DNA of 64,000 bases from Dioscorea cayenensis subsp. rotundata (lineage: Eukaryota; Streptophyta; Magnoliopsida; Dioscoreales; Dioscoreaceae): assembly GCF_009730915.1 (NCBI RefSeq), contig NC_052487.1:17476529-17540528 (forward strand), in the 5' to 3' direction. The notes beneath the pieces were generated by a model. The model was not told where the DNA came from. It did no database searches and worked only from the letters and a program-made list of their open reading frames with translations. Numbering within the stretch: position 1 is the stretch's first letter; each line of letters starts with the position of its first letter. The translations under genes and the position numbers were made by a program. Positions 29,481 to 42,600 of this stretch are shown piece by piece.

Positions 29481-31021
29481 GGCCCTGTTTGGATGGCCCT
29501 AAATTCCATAGGAATAGTGTTCATTCCTATGTAATTTAGTATTACATAGGAATTCATAATAATGGGTGTTTGGACATTGTTTTCATGGGGTGAAAATACT
29601 ATGTAAACAAAGGATTCCATAGGAATTTTTTAAAGTGGTGAGACCAAAATATTTTGGTCTCCCTTTATTTTTCGGGCTGGGTTGGGGGCTGCAACCTTTG
29701 CCAACCATTGGAGAAAGGAGAAAGTAGGGCATTTGAGCTGGCCGGCACATCTCCGTTTATCTCTCCCTCTCCATCGTCTTCATTCATTCACGACCACCGC
29801 TTGCCGCTATCCTTTGCCATTGCCGTTTACCGGCCTTTTAAAGAAGGGCTCACCATCTTCATTCTTTCTCTCTCTCTTTCTTTCTCACCAGCAGCCATCT
29901 CCGCGCCAACAGATGCATGCTCTGTAAGCCATCACTTGAGATCTCTACATTGAGCTCCAAATCGATCGATCTCGTGTGTTTGCTCATTGATCAGCCTCTC
30001 TATTAATGAATATCGCTTGCTGAGGCTTCAATCCGAGCTACTCTCAGATCACTGATATTCGAGTTATATTGGTTGGCTCTGTGTCTGGCTCTTTTTCTCG
30101 ATTTCTTTTAATTGTTGGTGATATTTCTGTTATTAGAGATGTTTGCTAAAAGTTAAGAAATTTTTTTCCCTTTGCTTTTATGCTTTCTATCCTTTGATTG
30201 TTAGATTTCAAAATATTCAGATCCACATCACTGGACAAAATTAAGTGGTGCCTGTTGTGATGTAAATTAATAGAGATTCAATAATTGTGTCATTCTTCTT
30301 ATTGTATTTCTTTCACTGTTGTAAAATTGGATTTTTCCAATTGCAAAGTTGAAGTTTTTGATGTTTAGGTCATATGACCAGCTGCAAATATGAAGAATTT
30401 ATGGTGTATGAATTGGTTAATATTTAAATTGATTTTGTTTTTATGTAATTGCTTCAATTTAGGCCTTTCGTGGATTTAGTTTTGAAGTATGCTTGATTCA
30501 GCAGTAGGGTTATTGTCTCATAGGTTCATTGTGTTCTTTGTTCCATACTCTTTCGTTGTTGTTAATTGATATTAACGTCAGTGTTTAGTCTGTGATAACT
30601 TTAGTTTCTCATTGTAAAGTTATTTGATAACTTTCATTGTAAAGTGGATAACTTTGTGATAACTTTGTCCTTATTAAAGTAAGATTCAAAAGCTTGTAAA
30701 GTAAATAACTTTGTGATAAAAGTTTTTTGGTTTGACATGCAGAATCAATCAAAGAGTTTGAGTAAAATAGCTGCATTTGATGTCCTTCGTAGATATAGTT
30801 GTAAATTGTGATGAATGGCATCTTGGGTTGATGATTTCTTATATTAAAAACTCTAATTTTTTATTTTATTTTCAAATTTAAATTCCTATAGAAAAATTTT
30901 TGTGCACATCCAAACACCATTTTGTAGGAATTTTTTCTGCAGGAAATTCCATAGGAATCATTTTTGAATCCTATGAAATAAAATTCCTATGGAAAAATTT
31001 ACTAAGCATCCAAACAGGTCC
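29481..31021. mobile_element. PIF/Harbinger-type non-autonomous DNA transposon
   Basis: A 1541-base element starting GGCCCTGTTTGGATG and ending in its near-perfect inverted repeat (gcatccaaacaggtcc), flanked by TTA on both sides (29478-29480 and 31022-31024). TTA duplication and a GGCC...TTTGGA end are typical of PIF/Harbinger and Tourist-like elements. Both ends carry further inverted copies of aattcctatggaat. About 29680-30150 is less AT-rich and looks like a gene leader (CT runs, followed by T-rich intron-like DNA); it may be the leftover 5' UTR of the parent transposase gene or a captured host exon. No transposase domain is seen. Confidence 0.85.
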
Positions 31022-31024
31022 TTA

Positions 31025-33310
31025 TATTGCAATGCGAGTTGAGAGGCTCGAACTTGAAACTTCTCAATCACACTACAAAATAGTTACAGTTGGGCTAGCT
31101 CAAAATTTTTAGTTGAAAAATAAGTTTTGTTCTAACTTTTTTTTTTATTTGTGAAAGTTAATTTTATTTTTAATATTAGTAATATTATGATAGATTTGAT
31201 ATCATGATAATTCTTGGGGTGATTGATATCATAGTGTTAACTGGTTGATTTCTGTAAAGATTTGTTTATTAAAGAGTAATTAAAAAAAACAAAGAAAGAA
31301 AATAAATAAATTGATTAAATAATATTTTGTTGTACTTTTTTTTTCTAACAATTTTGAAGTGATTACAACGAATACAATTCATATTTATATATGGTCCATT
31401 TCAATTTTCATGCAAAAAAAAAAATAATTATAAGTCCTTGAAAGTTTCAGAACATCCAAAGCAGACTCTCTGACATTTGAATTTGTCAGACAGTTTCTCT
31501 TTTTTTCTAACAGCTTATTTTTCCGTCCATGTCACTCCGTCAGTTTATTCAATCTTACAACATATACTTCACTCTTAAAATGTATAATTTTCATTTAACA
31601 TTGCATATTTTCGTATAACTACATAAGTGTTCAGTTAACATATAGTTTATTTTCGTTTAATATTTGACCTTTCTGTTTAATATCTGACATTTTCATTTAA
31701 TATTATGTGTTTTCGCTTAAAAAATTGAGAGGTATTTTCGTCAACATTAGCTACTTTTATGACAATAGAACAGAAAAGTATAATATCAGAAAAAGCGAAA
31801 TCTTCTGTGAATACTCAAACTCAGAAGTCTTTTTTTGTGAATAACCAAATTTCGGAGAGATTATTTGTTCAATATATGAAAAAATAAAAAAAAATTGTTA
31901 TTGTAAAATTTATTATACTAGCAATGATATTTATTTTTATAAAAGACAAAGTCAAATTAAAATCTCCATCACTCATTCAATTGAATTGAATTGATGTCAC
32001 ATTTTATCATAGAGTGTAATTAATATGTGCAAAGTAGATGCAAATATGTTAACTTTATTAAAAAAAAATCATGTTCCCCTCAATTTTGGGCAAAAGAGTT
32101 ATTTTTTTATCCAACAATCATATTCTTCCGATTTTGAGTTGAGATTCTCCCATTAAAAAACCATTCAATGCCTCCACAAATTTATTATTTATATCTTGGC
32201 TGCAAATCAAATAAGGGTATACATAAGAATCAATTGTCATTCTAACAGTCTCTTATATTCCAATCCAAATGTATTTTAAATTTCATTAACAGTGTTAACG
32301 TTACATTGTCTACAATGTGCCAATATTTTTTTTTTTTTTAATTTTTTATTTGGATACTCAATTTAGCAAAAATAATAATTTAGATCAAGACATAGAGCTT
32401 TATATATAATTGGTTTTAAGTAAGATTTTAAATTTGACCTATTAATCCAAGAATTAATGTCTTTAACTTTTTAACTTATAATAAAAATGGCACAACTTTA
32501 ATCATTATCAACTTATTGAATCCATATCCAATTTTAATTTTAATTTTAATTACATTTTTAAATGGAAATGCAATGCAACATCCACATCTTCATTTTTAAA
32601 TACATGCACTTGTCCCATATGGTCCATGATCAAGCCCCTTTTTATATATGCAATTTATTAATGATGATTTTCATAGTCTTCGCACTTTAAAAGACATGTC
32701 CATTATTTCTATGAATTGGGGCCCCCTTCATGAGTCCCTTTCTCATTGTTTTTATAAAAAACATATGTAAAATCTTATTCCGATTGACTTTGGTATAATG
32801 TTGATTCTAAATGATTTAAATCAATTATATCTTTATCATTAAAATCATGTTTTAATTATTTTAGATTTTAATCTACTTTATTGATCCCTGATCTATCATG
32901 AATATAGTTTTTTAAATGTCGAGATTATCTTAGATTAGGCATATAACCCTCTTATCATTCAAATTACTGTGACCAAAAGTATGTATATATCTTGCTTCCA
33001 ATTTTTTAATAAAATTTGATTTTTTTTAAAATATAGTAAACCAAATCAAAAATATGCACATGCGAGGAATTAATATTTTAATGTACCTTTGCTCTTAGTT
33101 TGCTTGAGATGAGATTTGAGGAAGTTGAACACCTTCCACATAGGAACTAATGCCAGTAGGCCCAAAAATAAATGGTAATAAAAATTATAAAAATTGTAAA
33201 AATTATTTGTCTATTAGATTTCTTAACTCATATAATAACATTATGTTTGGTATGGTTGGTTATCTAAAAGTGACCAGTTCCATTTATTCCAATCAAACAT
33301 TTTTTTATGT
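31025..33310. other. AT-rich intergenic region
   Basis: No coding gene supported. Directly after the Harbinger element, gaggctcgaacttgaaac (from about 31045) looks like a reversed SINE B box, with a possible A box near 31090, so the element may have landed in an old SINE. Between about 31440 and 31870 is a segment with several GTTTAATAT-type motifs like those in the MULE complex further on. The rest is low-complexity AT DNA. Confidence 0.5.
31440..31870. repeat. small GTTTAA-bearing segment, possible MULE relic
   Basis: Contains spaced motifs (agttaacatatag, cgtttaatattt, ctgtttaatatct, catttaatatt, cgcttaaaa) matching the spacer motif of the MULE complex starting at 33311. The end reads like that family's end region (tttttttgtgaataaccaaatttcgg). 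No terminal repeat or duplication could be fixed. Confidence 0.3.
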
Positions 33311-35388
33311 GGAAAATTGCTGAAAACACTCCCAAAGTTTGTAATATGCACAGATTCCCCTCTTAAATTTGAATATCTATAAAAACCCCTTCCTTTTGAA
33401 TACAATGATTTTTTAAGCCCCCCCAAGTATCTAACAGTGATTGATAGAGTTAATTTGGAATTTTTTGGACGAAATTGTCCCTTGCATGGGAAGTTGTGGC
33501 AAGTGTGACAGGGTTTGACTATAATGCCCTTGGGTGCAATGAGTTTCTATTTAAAACATGAGGCTTCTGTTTAAAATATGAGGTTTCTATTTAAAATATG
33601 AGGTTCTATTTAAAAAATAAGTTTTCTGTTTAAGAAATGAGTACATGCATTACTCTTTATGCTAACCTAAATTCTTTTGTTTGTAGTTATAAGTTTGTTT
33701 GTAGTTATAATGTAATCATGCTAACCTAAATTTTTTCCCACAAACTTATTAAATTTTTAATGTAAATATCGTTATCTTCATATAATAAAGAACGACCATC
33801 TTTATGCTTGTTTGTCTTTGTTTAACTATCGATGTTTCTGTTTAATATATTGCGTTTACGTTTGAAAAAGTGCTTAAATATCGTTGTTTCTATTTAAATA
33901 TGTACGGGTGGCTAAGATTAATTGGTTTTTATACCCAGGATTAATTTGTCATGTAAATATTGGTTTTTCTATTTAAATATCAATGTTTCTGTTTAAAAAT
34001 TGAGTTTTCTGTTTTAAAAAAATGAGGTTTCTGTTTAAGAAATGAGTTTTCTATTTAAAAAATGAGATTTCTGTTAGGTTTCTGTTTAAGAAATGAGCTC
34101 CCTGTTTAAGAAATGAGCTATCTGTTTAAGAAATGAGTTCTTTGTTTAAAAAATGAGTTCTCTATTTAAGAAATTAGTATATGCATTACTCTTTATGCTA
34201 ACCTAAATTCTTTTGTTTGTAGTTATAAGTTTGTTTGTAGTTATAATGTAATCATGCTAACCTAAATTTTTTCCCACAAACTTATTAAATTTTTAATGTA
34301 AATATCGTTATCTCCATATAATAAAGAACGACCATCTTTATGCTTGGTTGTCTTTGTTTAACTATCGATGTTTCTGTTTAATATATTGCGTTTATGTTTA
34401 AAAAAGTGCCTAAATATCGTTGTTTCTATTTAAATATGTACGAGTGATCACGATTAATTGATTTTTATACCCAGGATTAATTTGTCACGTAAATATTGGT
34501 TTTTCTGTTTTAATATCAATGTTTCTGTTTAAAAAATGAGTTTTCTGTTTTAAAAAATAATGTTTCTGTTCAAGAAATGAGATTTCTGTTAGGTTTCTGT
34601 TTAAAGAAATGAGCTCTTTGTTTAAGAAATGAGCTCTCTGTTTAAGAAATGAGTTCTTTGTTTAAGAAATGAGTACATGCATTACTCTTTATGTTAACCT
34701 AAATTCTTTTGTTTGTAGTTATAAGTTTGTTTGTAGTTATAATGTAATCATGCTAACCTAAATTTTTTCTCACAAACTTATTAAACTTTTGATGTAAATA
34801 TCGTTATCTCCATATAATAAAGAACTGCCATCTTTATGCTTGGTTGTCTTTGTTTAACTATCGATGTTTCTGTTTAATATATTGCGTTTACGTTTGAAAA
34901 AGTGCTTAAATATCGTTGTTTCTATTTAAATATGTACGGGTGACCACGATTAATTGGTTTTTATACTTTGGATTAATTTGTCACGTAAATATTGGTTTTT
35001 CTGTTTAAATATCAATGTTTCTGTTTAAAAAAAATGAGTTTTCTATTTAACAAAATAAGGTTTCTGTTTAAGAAATGAGTTTTCTGTTTAAAAAAATGAG
35101 GTTTCTGTTTAAAGAAATGAGCTCTCTGTTTAAGAAATGAGCCCTCTGTTTAAAAAGAACTCTCTGTTTAAAAAATGAGTTCTCTGTTTAAGAAATGAGT
35201 ACATGTAAAAAAGGAATGCAAAAAGAATGAAAAATGTACGAAAAAGGTTTAAGAAGCGATGATGGAATTTCATAACTGCAGGCAAAAGAGGAAGTGAAAC
35301 AATAAAGGGAAGAGATCGTCGACGGGTATTCAAAACTCGCTGGGAATCGTTTGGGAAGTTTTTGAAATTCTCGAGGGAGTAAACCTAA
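33311..35388. mobile_element. small non-autonomous Mutator-like element (element A)
   Basis: The left end ggaaaattgctgaaaacactccc and its following text (aagtttgtaatatgc, aaccccttccttttgaa) closely resemble the left end of the large element at 35615. The right end (gaaattctcgagggagtaaacctaattttt) resembles the reversed left end and the right end at 45222, so A and B belong to one family. The inside is almost wholly repeats with no coding capacity. The flanks tttttatgt and tttttatct could be a mutated 9-bp duplication, the size expected for Mutator elements. Exact termini are uncertain by a few bases. Confidence 0.6.
33545..35205 (+). repeat. three ~0.5-kb direct repeats built from a GTTTAAG/AAATGAG minisatellite
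   Basis: A block beginning atgcattactctttatg recurs at 33645, 34181 and 34677 (steps of 536 and 496 bases). Each block has a unique-sequence part of about 300 bases followed by a run of tttctgtttaagaaatgag-type units (about 19-23 bases). The three blocks are very similar, with scattered substitutions, so the triplication is recent relative to the element. Length differences come mainly from the number of minisatellite units. Confidence 0.9.
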
Positions 35389-36501
35389 TTTTTATCTATT
35401 TTTTACATAATATTTATGAAACTAAAATAAAATAATGAAAAAGAAGAGTGAATGCAATAATATTTAGAATCAATGAAATTTATTTTATTTTATTTTTTAA
35501 AAAGGGTGACAAGCTTTTATAAATGAAATTTATTATTATAAGTTTTCAAGCTGATGTTATAATATTGGCATTTATATAAAATGTATTACTTTTATATATA
35601 AATTTTTTTTTAGTGGAAATTACCAAAAAAACCCCCTAAGTTTGCAATATTGCCAAAAACACCCCATTAGTTTTGCAATCCCTAAAAACCCCTTCCTTTT
35701 AAATTCTATGTTTTTCAAACCCCCAAAGCATATAACGGATGTCAACGGAGTGATTTTCAAATTTTATGGACTGAAAAATATCCTCGCGATAGGAGTCGTG
35801 GTCGCAACCATTTTCAAGTGGTTTGAGAGGAAGTGGGTTTCAGTGAGGGTAACCCCAAGAGGCAATTCTACTGGAGCCAGATACATAGAGTTTTTCTCAA
35901 CTCGCGTCTTCAGCTTTTCCATTTCCGAAGTTGTCTCTACCGGCACATCCTCTGTAATTTCAGCTTTTCCCTTTCCACCGGTATCTCGAAGGAGAAGTCC
36001 CGCGTAAGTAGTTGGCATTTCATCAGTTTGCAATCTAAGGTATTTTGTATGGTTTTATGTTAACTATTCTGTTACAAAGAAAGATTTTTCGGTTTTGTTT
36101 TGTGCTTCTGTTTTTGTTGGAAGATATTGAAGTCTGCAGGGGGATTTCTCGGCTGGGGTTTTGTTAGTCTGCAGGGACAATTTCTCAGCTAAGGTTTTGT
36201 TTTGTTTTGCATTTTCGTCTATATACACTATCAAAATAGTTTTTTCGATTGTTATGATTTGTGTAATATTTGTAATGTACGTTTCCCTTTCATTTGATAT
36301 GGTTGCAGTTTTACAAATGAGGTTTACCTTTAAGAAATGAGATGTTACCATTTAAATTTTGTTGTCTCTTTTTAAGTATTGTTGTCTCTGTTTAAAAAAC
36401 TAGGTCTCTGTTTAACAAGTGTTATCTCTATTTAAGAATTGAGAGGTTACCGTTTCAAACCTTATATTTCTGCTTAAACATTTGTGAATACTGCTTGTTG
36501 A

Positions 36502-39500
36502 ATGTGTTGTTATTGTCGCAGGCTTGTGATTATGGCGGTCAACCTAGTTAATGGGCGTTGCTATTTGACACTGGCAGTGGAGACCTTAGCTGAATTGAAA
36601 GATAACATGACACCTCGACACGTGGAGATCATCCGAAGGACACCGTTTGCAGCAATCACTGAGCTGGAAGCTATATTCCAAGAGAGGGCCCTTCTTGATT
36701 CTCTATTGCAAAGGTACGATGGCTGTACCAATAAATTCGGGATCGGGAAAGCTTTACTGAGTTTCAGGCCCTCAAGATGTGGCTCCTCGGTTCTTGGTCT
36801 GCAGTATGCGATGACGACGCGATGTGTTTCAAAAGAAGAAAACCCGCTTTGCGTTTTCAAGGGAGGTATTTATCAAAACCCTACGAGAGACACGAGACTC
36901 ATCAAGAGCACTCTTGTGCAACTTGTTCTGATGAGAGGGAGAAGAAGAAAATTTTATCAAACTCCTGATGGTGTACCTCATGGGTACAGTCCTCTTCCCA
37001 AATACATCATGCTCGATTCTGAACTGGATCGTTGATTATGTCGATGATCTACCCGCTATGGGGCGATACGCATGGGCGTAGGCGACGCACAAGTGGCTTA
37101 TGGAGGACATTCCACAAGAAGCCGCTCGAGTGCAAGATAGATGCGCCGGGAAGAAGACCAACACAAGGTATATTAAGGGTTGTTTAGTCGCGCTTAACAT
37201 CTGGTTTTACGAGCTGACCGAAACCGGAAAGAAAGTCCGTTTCGGCAAGATCCCAAGGATACTGTGCTACGGTGAAAGTACTTACCGGAAGCAAGCGACG
37301 ATAGAAACCAGCTTGTCATCGCTCGAAGGATAAAGAGGTAATAAATCATGGACAATGTTTAACAGAAGTCTTTAATGTTTAAACATATTATTTAGCGTTT
37401 AACTTTATTATTTACAGTTTAAAATTTATTCATAAAGATTTAAATATTTTGTTCTCCATTTAAATATATTCTATAATGTTTAAATATATAAATACTCTGT
37501 TTAAATATAGTTTTTATAGTTTAAACTGAATGATTTCGCTGAAATTGTTTGGTTTACATATGTTAGTTTCCTGAGCTGGTTTCGACGAATGCTGTAGAAG
37601 AAATATTTATTGGGGCAACCGACGGATGGATGCTATTGCTCCGGAACCACTTGCTCAGGCGTGGGATGAGAGGGCGACCTCTATCCTGGCGCTACGACGC
37701 CGCTTCTCCTATTTCCAGCCCCACCATGCGCACGCATTCCTCGATGCCGGAGAAGCTCTCCCCACCTCGCCAGATCATAACAACCCTCCCCGACCACGGC
37801 ATAAAGCGATACGATCGGGCAGCCCCCGACCATGCAGCCCTTCCGACCGTGGCGTCACCGACAGTGACTAGGCGAAGATGTCACTACAACTCTTATGCAG
37901 AGCGAGATATTGATGACCGAGTTTTCTCGGCTTGTCGCCTCGGTCGAGGCACTCGAAGGACGTTTCAATCGATCTACGCCGGCCCCTCCAAAGAAATGAA
38001 GCACCCCGGACGAACGAGGCGTCGACTTTGACGACGATGACGATCATCGGGTGGCCATTCCCAAGACGCGCACATTCGAAGAGACTTGCAAAAAGAGGAG
38101 AAACAATATCGCCTCTGTCTCCACCGCACGGTGACGATGAAACAATAGCAACTACCATCGGGCGGTCGATCGTCATTCATCGAGTCTGTCGCCGTTGATG
38201 ACATGGCCGTGACGGTGGAGGAGATCGTAGATGATGTTGCTCGCTCGCAGGTTGAGAAGATCGTTTACTCTCTTGTTAACAAAATCCCCGACCCTGTGGA
38301 ACCGGCGGCCGAGAGTGCGGCATCAAAGATGGACAGAATCCCTAAAGAACAAGAACAAGCTATGGGTGTCTCCGCTGATGTCGTTGCCGCTGCGGCCACG
38401 GTTGAGAAGATCGTTGAATCTGCTGCCGTGGCGCGTGGCCGTGACGACAGCACTGCATCGAGCACGACACAATCCCACAACAAGAAGAAGCATGTAAGGA
38501 TATGTCTACGGTTAATGCTGTCATCCCCGCATCGAAGCCAGACACAATCCCACAACAACAATAACCATGTAAAGATATGTCTGCGATTGATGCTGTCGCC
38601 ATCCCCGCATCGAAGGAAGATGCTGCTGGTGCTGAACACCGTCAAGGCTCAACAACAGTGCCGCATGAAGACCCCGACCGAGTAACGAGAGATATGATCA
38701 AGGCCAATCAAAAATTAGACGAGACGGCTCGAAAAGTCTTTGTTCCGAAGAAGAAAAAATGGGTTGACCAATTGCGTCTTAACAAATACGAGCAGGAGTT
38801 GATGAGGATCTTCCTCAACTGCCCTATGGACATGTAAGTTTAAAGTTTTTATGATAGTATTTAAATGTTTATATATTATCATTTAATTTATCTATTTAAC
38901 GTTTAATTATTTATAATATCATTTGAAAAATTGTCTATATCATTTAAATAGTTACAAATATGGTCTAATTATATCCGTTATCGTTTAACCTCAGAGACCG
39001 CTGCATGTGGAAGAATGACGCGCCAGCACCACACGAGACAAACTATACACTGCGAGGGGAAGGAGACGGTCACGACGATGTGATGGACTCTTTTCGTATG
39101 CATAATACAAAAAGTCGCCGAGCAAAGTGCCATATCCTTACAAGAAGCAGCGCCCATCACACGACCACTGGGCGCTGTTTATGCTACAGCAGGACGACGC
39201 ATGAAACCACTATGGCTATGGATCGGAGATGCCGGCGCAGACTTGCATGAAGTTCAAATTGTCATCCTCCCAATAATCATGAATGACCACTTCCATGTCA
39301 TCGTCCTTGATAATGATAAACAAGAATACATGCATTATTCTTCATGCGCGGGGTACGATAAAGACGCGTTAAACATGGTAAGTTCTTTAATAAATTATGT
39401 CCGATTAATAATGTTTGGTATTTAATCCAGATTCTAATCTCAACTTGTATATCTCGACAGCGGAATCTATCTCGACATTTGACTGTCGATATGGAGTTCG

Positions 39501-39745
39501 GGCGAGTCAGGGCGACCTCAAAGTACCCTACTAGTTCACGACATGGAAACCCCACGACAAAAAAAGGAAGTGTCGATTGCAGCTGTCTATGTCATGCGGT
39601 TTTATCGAGCAATTACTCGCCGATGAACACTCGGCCACCGCATGCAGGCGTCCCTTACCTGAGATTAAAGTATGTTTCCCGCATACTTAAGGAGGGGAAG
39701 GCAGCCGGCGTCCATGAAAAAGAGGGGTCGTCGCAAGCGGGCTGA
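36502..39745 (+). pseudogene. DUF1985 / Ulp1-like cysteine protease of a MULE (broken)
   Basis: Three coding blocks separated by GTTTAA-rich spacers. Block 1 (36502-37335) has a DUF1985-like stretch (RHVEIIRRTPFAAITELE, FGIGKALLSF), shifts frame near 36780, continues, then meets stops near 37033. Block 2 (37626-38840) is a low-complexity linker with several frame changes. Block 3 (about 38990-39745) holds the C48 protease fold: the histidine in NDHFHVIVLDND, HYSSCAGYDKDAL, and the catalytic-cysteine region GSVDC, after which the frame is lost by one base; VPYLRLKYVSRILKEGK follows. In C48 enzymes these His/Asp/Cys residues cleave SUMO. Carried by transposons, the domain's role is unknown. The many breaks make it non-functional here. 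Confidence 0.72.
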
Positions 39746-40336
39746 TATTTCAAATGTAAACCAGGATAAATGCAATTCATTATTTTTATTTTCGAAGAAC
39801 ATGACTTGTATATCTCAATGTAAATTTTGTTTGTTTTCAATTATAAAGTAGGTTAAATTCAATTAAGTTTCATGTCATTGTTTAACTTACAGTGTCATTG
39901 TTTACCTTTCAGTTTCATTGTTTAAATTTACCAATCATCGTTTAAATATCAGTGTGAAGTGTTTAAAATTATAGTTTCTCTGCTTAAAAATGACACTGAT
40001 CTGCTTAAATAAATGCATTGTCTGTAAAGAATAAGAGTTTTTCTCGTTTAAATATGAAAAGTTGCCATCTCAATCTCAGATTGTTTCTCTTTAGAAATCA
40101 GCTTATTTACAATGCCTAGATCGGCGACATTTTATTGCAAGATCTACTGATTGTGACCGGATCTGGCGGCACGTACGCAATATAACTTCGCGGACATCGA
40201 AAATGCTTCGCGACTCGATCCTCTTTTCGTCTAGGACGCCCAGTGTCGCCTTTCTCATCACCATGCGATCGCTAAAACGAAGCTCACGATTTCCGGCCTC
40301 AAGGCTTGTATGCATCGGGTATGGGGAATATAGCTT

Positions 40337-42600
40337 CTATATCGCCGCTTTGTAATTGTCGACGGTCAGTGAAATGGCCGTAATAAATCGCACGAACGCT
40401 GGTGTCCATGTCTCAGTTACATACGAGCAGCGTGTTTTGCAAGGGAGACCATAAACTTGCCACCGACATGTACAAGTTTCGATGGCAAGATTTACTGAGT
40501 TCTGTCGGCATTGGTCGCTCACTTCATAACGATCATCGACACAATGACCAACACGAAGATTTAGGCTATCCTCGACAATTATCTCTACCGTTTCGAATGT
40601 ATGTCTGGCATAGTAGGTCTCCCATTTGTTCAGCTTGCTCACGCGGTTACATAACATGCGATCAACTTGAACCTGCCAAACAAGGTTAAACAAAGACAAT
40701 GATGGTTAAATAATTTGTAAACTGTTTTTAAAGCAATGGGGTAAATATTTAAATGATAAAAATAATATTTAAAAGTCGACAATAATATTTAAACAATTAT
40801 GGAGTCGCACTCATTTTCGCCACCGATAAATGGCGAGCTTCTTTGATCCAAGCATTGAACGACTCGCGACATTTGAATACGATCTCACCCCAACGATCAC
40901 CTCTGAATCGATAATTCGACCAATGTGACATATCCGATTTATTAATTAGCCTGCGCATGTTCATTCGCGGTGATCATCGACTCATTAGCCGTGGATGCCC
41001 ACGCAATGCGAAAGCATATAGACCAGCATTCCTTCCTCAATGGCTTCCCAAGTCTGACGTTGGCTTTCATAAAATTGGCCTCCAAATGTCGAAGATAGTA
41101 TGCATGTGGCGAAGAAGGGAAAGACTCTCGCAATTACGCTCACAAGGCCCTTGGACTGTCCGACACGAAGGTAATTATCTCACGATAATCTCCTTCCTCG
41201 TATAAAGCATAGCCCTAACTTGGATATGAACCAAGTCCGATTGGCATCGGGTCTCGTTGTCGACGATACTGACAAGGCGGCGTGGAAAAACCATTGTTTC
41301 CATCTTTCCACAATGGCGCGTGAGAGTACCCCGATACTTTCAAGGAGGTGGGTACCATCAGAAAGCTAGATGACTGTGCCAAGCCCTCTTGAATCCCAAA
41401 ATACCGCGACGAAAAGAAAAAATGCACGCTTTAAAAGCGATCACCGTCTCTTTCCATGATCGCAATGTCTGCTTGGGGGTTTGTCTCGACCGCACTTCTC
41501 CAGCGTACCAAAGCAACAAATCGTGGTCGGAGATGTCCTGCTGGTCGAGGACCACCCGAGGCGAGCTCTTTTTCCCAACAAAGCTCCCGCTTGTATGGTA
41601 TGTGGACACCATGTTCCCCAGACATGTCCTTCACGAATGTCGATGGCCTTATCTGAGGGCGTCATCTTGAGCTTCGAATCACTCGTGCGCTTACCCGTTT
41701 TTAGGACGCTTTTCGGATGTGACGCCGAACCTATTCCACCATCGTAAGTGTGTGACGGGTTGATTATCTTGATTTTTGAAAGTATTTTTTTATTATACTC
41801 TTTTGATGCATAGAAAGGCGCTGATGACTAACCATCGGTAGCGCATTCCACGAGTCACTCGATGTTTTTGTTCTTTATGAATTTGAAGTCAAAAATTCCG
41901 TTTGATTGCAAAAATTTTGACGTACGTCCCCGAAATGTTCAACACCGTCAAAAATGTTGTCCGATATCCAACGACAACGACTTTCGAGAATGATCTCGAC
42001 GAGAAAGGAAGACATCCCACAGTCGTAGTGTCACCATGGGGTTGAAAACGGAGCGCTCGCGAATCTAGATTCCCTCGCCAACACTTCGAGTTAAATGAAA
42101 AGATCAATATTTTAAACAGAGAATAAATTGTTTAAGTGATGAATTAAACACTTAAACGTTAAATTAAATAGTTAAACATTGAATAATTAACTTAAACGAA
42201 TAATATAAGATTTTAACGAGTGACTGACATACTTAAACAATAATGAACCTATACAATTGGATCAAATAAAAGAGAAGGAACTTACAATGAGAAAACTCGT
42301 TTTCATTAGGATTGAAACAATGGCACATTATCTATCTCGACAACAAGATCAACTACGTAGCGATTTGAAGATGGAGTGACGTGACACATCCGTCGGAAGT
42401 CAACATCGTTTTCTATCGACAAACAGTTTTTATATCCATCGGTGTGATAAAACTTCACTCGACAAGGGAAACTTGAGACCCATCGCTCACATATCTCGAG
42501 TAACACCAACTCCCAAGAAGTCTCGAGCAGTGAACATTAGCACTCTTCCCTCCCGTTGTATCTAGCAATACCACAAAACTCTCAGTAATATATCGATCGA
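40337..42600 (-). pseudogene. MULE transposase with SWIM zinc finger (broken)
   Basis: Read on the minus strand, fragments in several frames follow the order of a MuDR-type transposase. An N-terminal block lies at 42600-42300. The central MULE domain lies at 41640-40942, with ERDGDRF, then IVDNE, ITFVSDS and PHAYYLRHLEANFMK. A C-terminal block at 40700-40337 contains the SWIM finger CTCRWQVYGLPCK. In working elements the enzyme cuts at terminal repeats with a DDE catalytic triad. Frameshifts and stops throughout mean this copy cannot make a complete protein. Spacers at 42105-42230 and 40700-40800 are rich in the reversed GTTTAA motif. Confidence 0.7.

Noticed and set aside
33545..35205. CRISPR-like array (short similar units with spacing)
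   Set aside because: Plant nuclear DNA; units are degenerate and contiguous within larger direct repeats, with no unique spacers or cas genes.
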